NCBI RefSeq assembly: GCF_000577615.1
Contig: NZ_CBXX010000002.1
Coordinates: 310,001 to 374,000 of the forward strand
Source of the DNA: Herbaspirillum sp. RV1423
Lineage (GTDB): Bacteria > Pseudomonadota > Gammaproteobacteria > Burkholderiales > Burkholderiaceae_D
Length of the DNA: 64,000 nt
Direction: 5' to 3'
Numbering within the stretch: the first letter of the stretch is position 1; every line of letters begins with the position of its first letter. A program made the translations under genes and the position numbers. Positions 61,287 to 64,000 of this stretch are shown here, one piece after another. The notes below the pieces were generated by a model, which saw nothing but the letters and a program-made list of their open reading frames with translations, was not told where the DNA came from and made no database searches.

Positions 61287-64000
61287 TAGAGAAACTCATC
61301 AAATGGTCGATTGCGAGCCGTTTTCTGGTCTTGCTCTCCGTACTTTTCCTAGGGGCATGGGGTGTCTGGGCGCTCAAGACGACGCCGGTGGATGCCTTAC
61401 CGGATCTGTCGGATGTGCAGGTCATCATCCGCACCAGCTATGCCGGCCAGGCGCCGCAGATCGTGGAAAACCAGGTGACCTATCCGCTGGCGACCACCAT
61501 GCTGTCGGTGCCGGGAGCGAAGACCGTGCGCGGCTACTCCTTCTTTGGAGATTCTTTCGTCTACGTCCTGTTTGAAGACGGCACCGATATGTACTGGGCC
61601 CGCTCCCGGGTGCTGGAATATCTCAACCAGGTGCAGGGGCGCTTGCCAGCTTCCGCCAAAGCATCGTTAGGGCCGGACGCCACCGGAGTCGGCTGGATCT
61701 ACGAATATGCCTTGGTCGACAAGACCGGGCAACACGACTTAGCCCAGCTACGTAGCCTGCAGGACTGGTTTTTGAAATATGAACTCAAGAGCTTGCCCAA
61801 TGTGGCGGAAGTGGCGACAGTCGGCGGGATGGTCAAGCAATATCAGATCGTGCTCGACCCGGTGAAGCTGGCGGCCTACCGGATCACGCAAGACAGGGTC
61901 GTGGAAGCAATCAAGAAAGCCAATCAGGAAACCGGCGGCTCGGTGTTGGAGATGGCGGAAACCGAATACATGGTGCGGGCTTCCGGCTATCTCAAGACGC
62001 TGGGGGACTTTCGCAATATCCCATTGGCGAGGGGACAAAACAGCGTCCCCGTCAAATTGGGCGATGTGGCGACCATTCAACTGGGGCCAGAGATGCGGCG
62101 CGGTATTGCCGAGCTCAACGGCCAGGGTGAAACAGTCGGGGGCGTTGTCATCCTACGCTCTGGTAAAAACGCACGCGACACCATTGCCGCCGTCAAAACC
62201 AAACTGGAAGAACTTAAGAAGAGCCTTCCGTCCGGCGTCGAGGTCGTTCCCGTCTACGACCGCAGCCAGTTGATCGACCGGGCCATCGACAACCTGTCGC
62301 ACAAGTTGCTCGAAGAATTTCTTGTCGTGGCGGTGGTGTGCGGCCTGTTCCTGTGGCATCTGCGCTCGGCGCTGGTGGCGATCGTTTCCTTGCCGCTCGG
62401 CGTCATGATTGCCTTCATCGTCATGCGTTACCAGGGCGTCAACGCCAACATCATGTCGCTGGGCGGCATCGCCATCGCCATCGGCGCCATGGTCGATGCC
62501 GCAGTCGTCATGATCGAGAATGCCCACAAGCATATCGAGGCGTGGAAGCACGAACATCCGGGGCAATCCCTGCAAGGGGACACCCACTGGCGCGTGATCG
62601 GCGAGGCGGCGGCGGAGGTCGGGCCGACGCTGTTCTTTTGTTTGTTGATCATCACCTTGTCGTTCATCCCGGTGTTCACGCTGGAGGCACAGGAAGGACG
62701 CCTGTTCGGGCCGCTGGCGTTCACCAAGACCTATGCCATGGCCGGCGCCGCGGGCTTGTCCGTGACGCTGATTCCTATCCTGATGGGCTACATGATCCGC
62801 GGGAACATCCCCTCGGAAAACAGCAATCCGTTGAACCGCTGGCTGATTCGCTGCTATCGACCATTGCTGGAGGCCGTCCTGCGCCGACCAAAAACGACGC
62901 TGGTCATCGCCGGCCTAGCCTTGCTGACGACGCTATGGCCGATCAGCCGACTGGGCGGCGAGTTTCTGCCGCAGATGGATGAGGGCGACTTGCTTTACAT
63001 GCCGTCAGCGTTACCTGGTTTGTCTGCATCCAAGGCTGCGGAACTGCTGCAACAAACTGATCGCCTGATCAAGACCGTCCCGGAAGTCGCTAGCGTTTTC
63101 GGTAAAGCCGGCCGAGCCGAGAGCGCGACCGATCCGGCGCCACTGGAAATGTTCGAAACCACCATCCAGTTCAAGCCGCGCGATCAATGGCGCCCCGGCA
63201 TGACGCCGGCGAAATTGATCGATGAGCTCGATCGAGTCGTCAAAGTCCCTGGCTTGTCGAACATTTGGGTTCCGCCGATCCGTAATCGGCTGGACATGCT
63301 GGCTACCGGGATCAAGAGTCCGATTGGCGTAAAAGTCTCAGGGACCAGTCTTGCCGATATAGACAAGACGGCGCAACAGATCGAACAGGTCGCCAAGCAG
63401 GTTCCCGGGGTCAGTTCTGCACTTGCAGAACGTCTCAGCGGCGGACGTTACGTGGACGTCGACATCGATCGGCTTGCGGCCGCCAACTACGGGCTCAATA
63501 TCGCCGACGTGCAAAGTATCGTGTCTTCGGCAATCGGCGGCGAGAACGTAGGCGAGACGGTCGAGGGGCTGGCGCGTTACCCGATCAGCGTTCGCTATCC
63601 GAGGGAAATCCGGGACTCGCTGGAGAAACTACGCGATCTGCCGATCCTGACCGGCAGCGGCCAGCAGATCACGCTGGGAACCGTCGCAAAGTTGAAGATC
63701 AGTGACGGCCCTCCAATGCTCAAGAGCGAGAATGCGCGACCGAGTGGCTGGATCTACGTCGATGTCCGGGATCGGGATTTGGCTTCCGTCGTTGCCGACC
63801 TGCGCACCGCAGTGGCTGCCAAGGTGAAACTGGCGCCGGGACTCAGCATTGCCTATTCCGGGCAGTTCGAGTATCTGGAGCGGGCGAACGCACGCCTGAA
63901 ACTGGTGGTGCCGGCAACGCTGCTGATCATCTTCGTGCTGCTGTACCTGACTTTCCGGCGCTTCGACGAAGCGGCGCTGATCATGGCTTCGCTGCCGTTC
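61283..64000 (+). CDS. cusA: Heavy-metal RND efflux pump, CusA-like (partial)
   Basis: The first 906 residues of an inner-membrane proton-driven metal pump are present; the gene runs off the window. The N-terminal [19 protein letters not shown] helix, [29 protein letters not shown], the helix-four region [23 protein letters not shown] with the acidic proton-relay residue, and [17 protein letters not shown] are typical of CusA. The frame is open to the edge. The fused CusF-like domain on the adaptor supports copper or silver as substrate. Confidence 0.93.
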   Translation, partial: MIEKLIKWSIASRFLVLLSVLFLGAWGVWALKTTPVDALPDLSDVQVIIRTSYAGQAPQIVENQVTYPLATTMLSVPGAKTVRGYSFFGDSFVYVLFEDGTDMYWARSRVLEYLNQVQGRLPASAKASLGPDATGVGWIYEYALVDKTGQHDLAQLRSLQDWFLKYELKSLPNVAEVATVGGMVKQYQIVLDPVKLAAYRITQDRVVEAIKKANQETGGSVLEMAETEYMVRASGYLKTLGDFRNIPLARGQNSVPVKLGDVATIQLGPEMRRGIAELNGQGETVGGVVILRSGKNARDTIAAVKTKLEELKKSLPSGVEVVPVYDRSQLIDRAIDNLSHKLLEEFLVVAVVCGLFLWHLRSALVAIVSLPLGVMIAFIVMRYQGVNANIMSLGGIAIAIGAMVDAAVVMIENAHKHIEAWKHEHPGQSLQGDTHWRVIGEAAAEVGPTLFFCLLIITLSFIPVFTLEAQEGRLFGPLAFTKTYAMAGAAGLSVTLIPILMGYMIRGNIPSENSNPLNRWLIRCYRPLLEAVLRRPKTTLVIAGLALLTTLWPISRLGGEFLPQMDEGDLLYMPSALPGLSASKAAELLQQTDRLIKTVPEVASVFGKAGRAESATDPAPLEMFETTIQFKPRDQWRPGMTPAKLIDELDRVVKVPGLSNIWVPPIRNRLDMLATGIKSPIGVKVSGTSLADIDKTAQQIEQVAKQVPGVSSALAERLSGGRYVDVDIDRLAAANYGLNIADVQSIVSSAIGGENVGETVEGLARYPISVRYPREIRDSLEKLRDLPILTGSGQQITLGTVAKLKISDGPPMLKSENARPSGWIYVDVRDRDLASVVADLRTAVAAKVKLAPGLSIAYSGQFEYLERANARLKLVVPATLLIIFVLLYLTFRRFDEAALIMASLPF

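Larger units (their letters stand above)
37889..64000. mobile_element. Tn4651-type Tn3-family transposon carrying copper and defence-like cargo
   Basis: The left boundary is inferred from the broken receptor gene and a GGG-starting end next to tnpA. Three hallmark genes are present: a ~990-residue Tn3-family transposase, and a distant divergent pair encoding a tyrosine recombinase (TnpS-like) and a KfrA-like coiled-coil protein (TnpT-like), as in Tn4651. Cargo includes copper resistance, efflux and an exonuclease/ATPase cluster. No reverse-complement copy of the left end was seen in the window, so the right end is probably beyond 64000 or the element is composite. The extent given is therefore a minimum and uncertain. 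Confidence 0.6.

Noticed and set aside
1-64000. CRISPR arrays, tRNA and rRNA genes
   Set aside because: No regularly spaced repeats, cloverleaf sequences or rRNA signatures were recognised on reading the window.

Overview
The window reads as a chromosomal segment of a facultatively anaerobic betaproteobacterium, most likely Burkholderiales and perhaps Oxalobacteraceae. This is inferred from the nar operon layout, a DUF4148 gene and protein-level resemblance; no rRNA or tRNA gene was recognised that could settle taxonomy.

Positions 1-20,000 form an anaerobic-respiration block. It holds the end of narG, then narH, narJ, narI, a parvulin-type prolyl isomerase, a polytopic membrane protein, moaA, a beta-carbonic anhydrase and the narX/narL nitrate two-component system. 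Next come a nitronate monooxygenase, a hemolysin III homologue, fabI overlapping nrdG (minus strand), the oxygen-independent ubiquinone genes ubiU-ubiV-ubiT (plus strand), and an anaerobic ribonucleotide reductase whose glycyl-radical segment is a separate 64-residue ORF. Four FNR-type 14-mers lie beside these genes. The nrdD promoter also carries two NrdR boxes with centres 31 bp apart.

Positions 20,000-35,300 begin with a broken ureohydrolase and a RidA gene. A compact, unfamiliar signalling/export locus follows: a periplasmic binding protein, an MFS transporter with an N-terminal sensor region, a GNAT acetyltransferase, a two-sensor SpoIIE/PP2C phosphatase, a third sensor protein, a DevBCA-like ABC exporter with a NodT-type outer-membrane lipoprotein, and an RsbW-like kinase with its STAS antagonist. 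Three of the membrane proteins appear to share one extracytoplasmic sensor module. No sigma factor is present, so the output is unknown. This is the strongest candidate for an undescribed system.

From about 37,889 to beyond the right edge lies a Tn3-family element of the Tn4651 type. It interrupts a chemotaxis-receptor gene, starts with tnpA, and carries a distant divergent tnpT/tnpS resolution pair around a putative resolution site. Its cargo includes an AbrB-like small gene with tandem operators, a copper module (copSR, copABCD, a DUF305 protein, a 19-cysteine bundle protein, a CDF exporter), a cluster of three DEDDh-type exonucleases plus a TrlF-like PHP/ABC ATPase that looks like a defence cassette, and a cusCBA-type efflux operon running off the window. 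No CRISPR array was seen. The right terminal repeat was not found.
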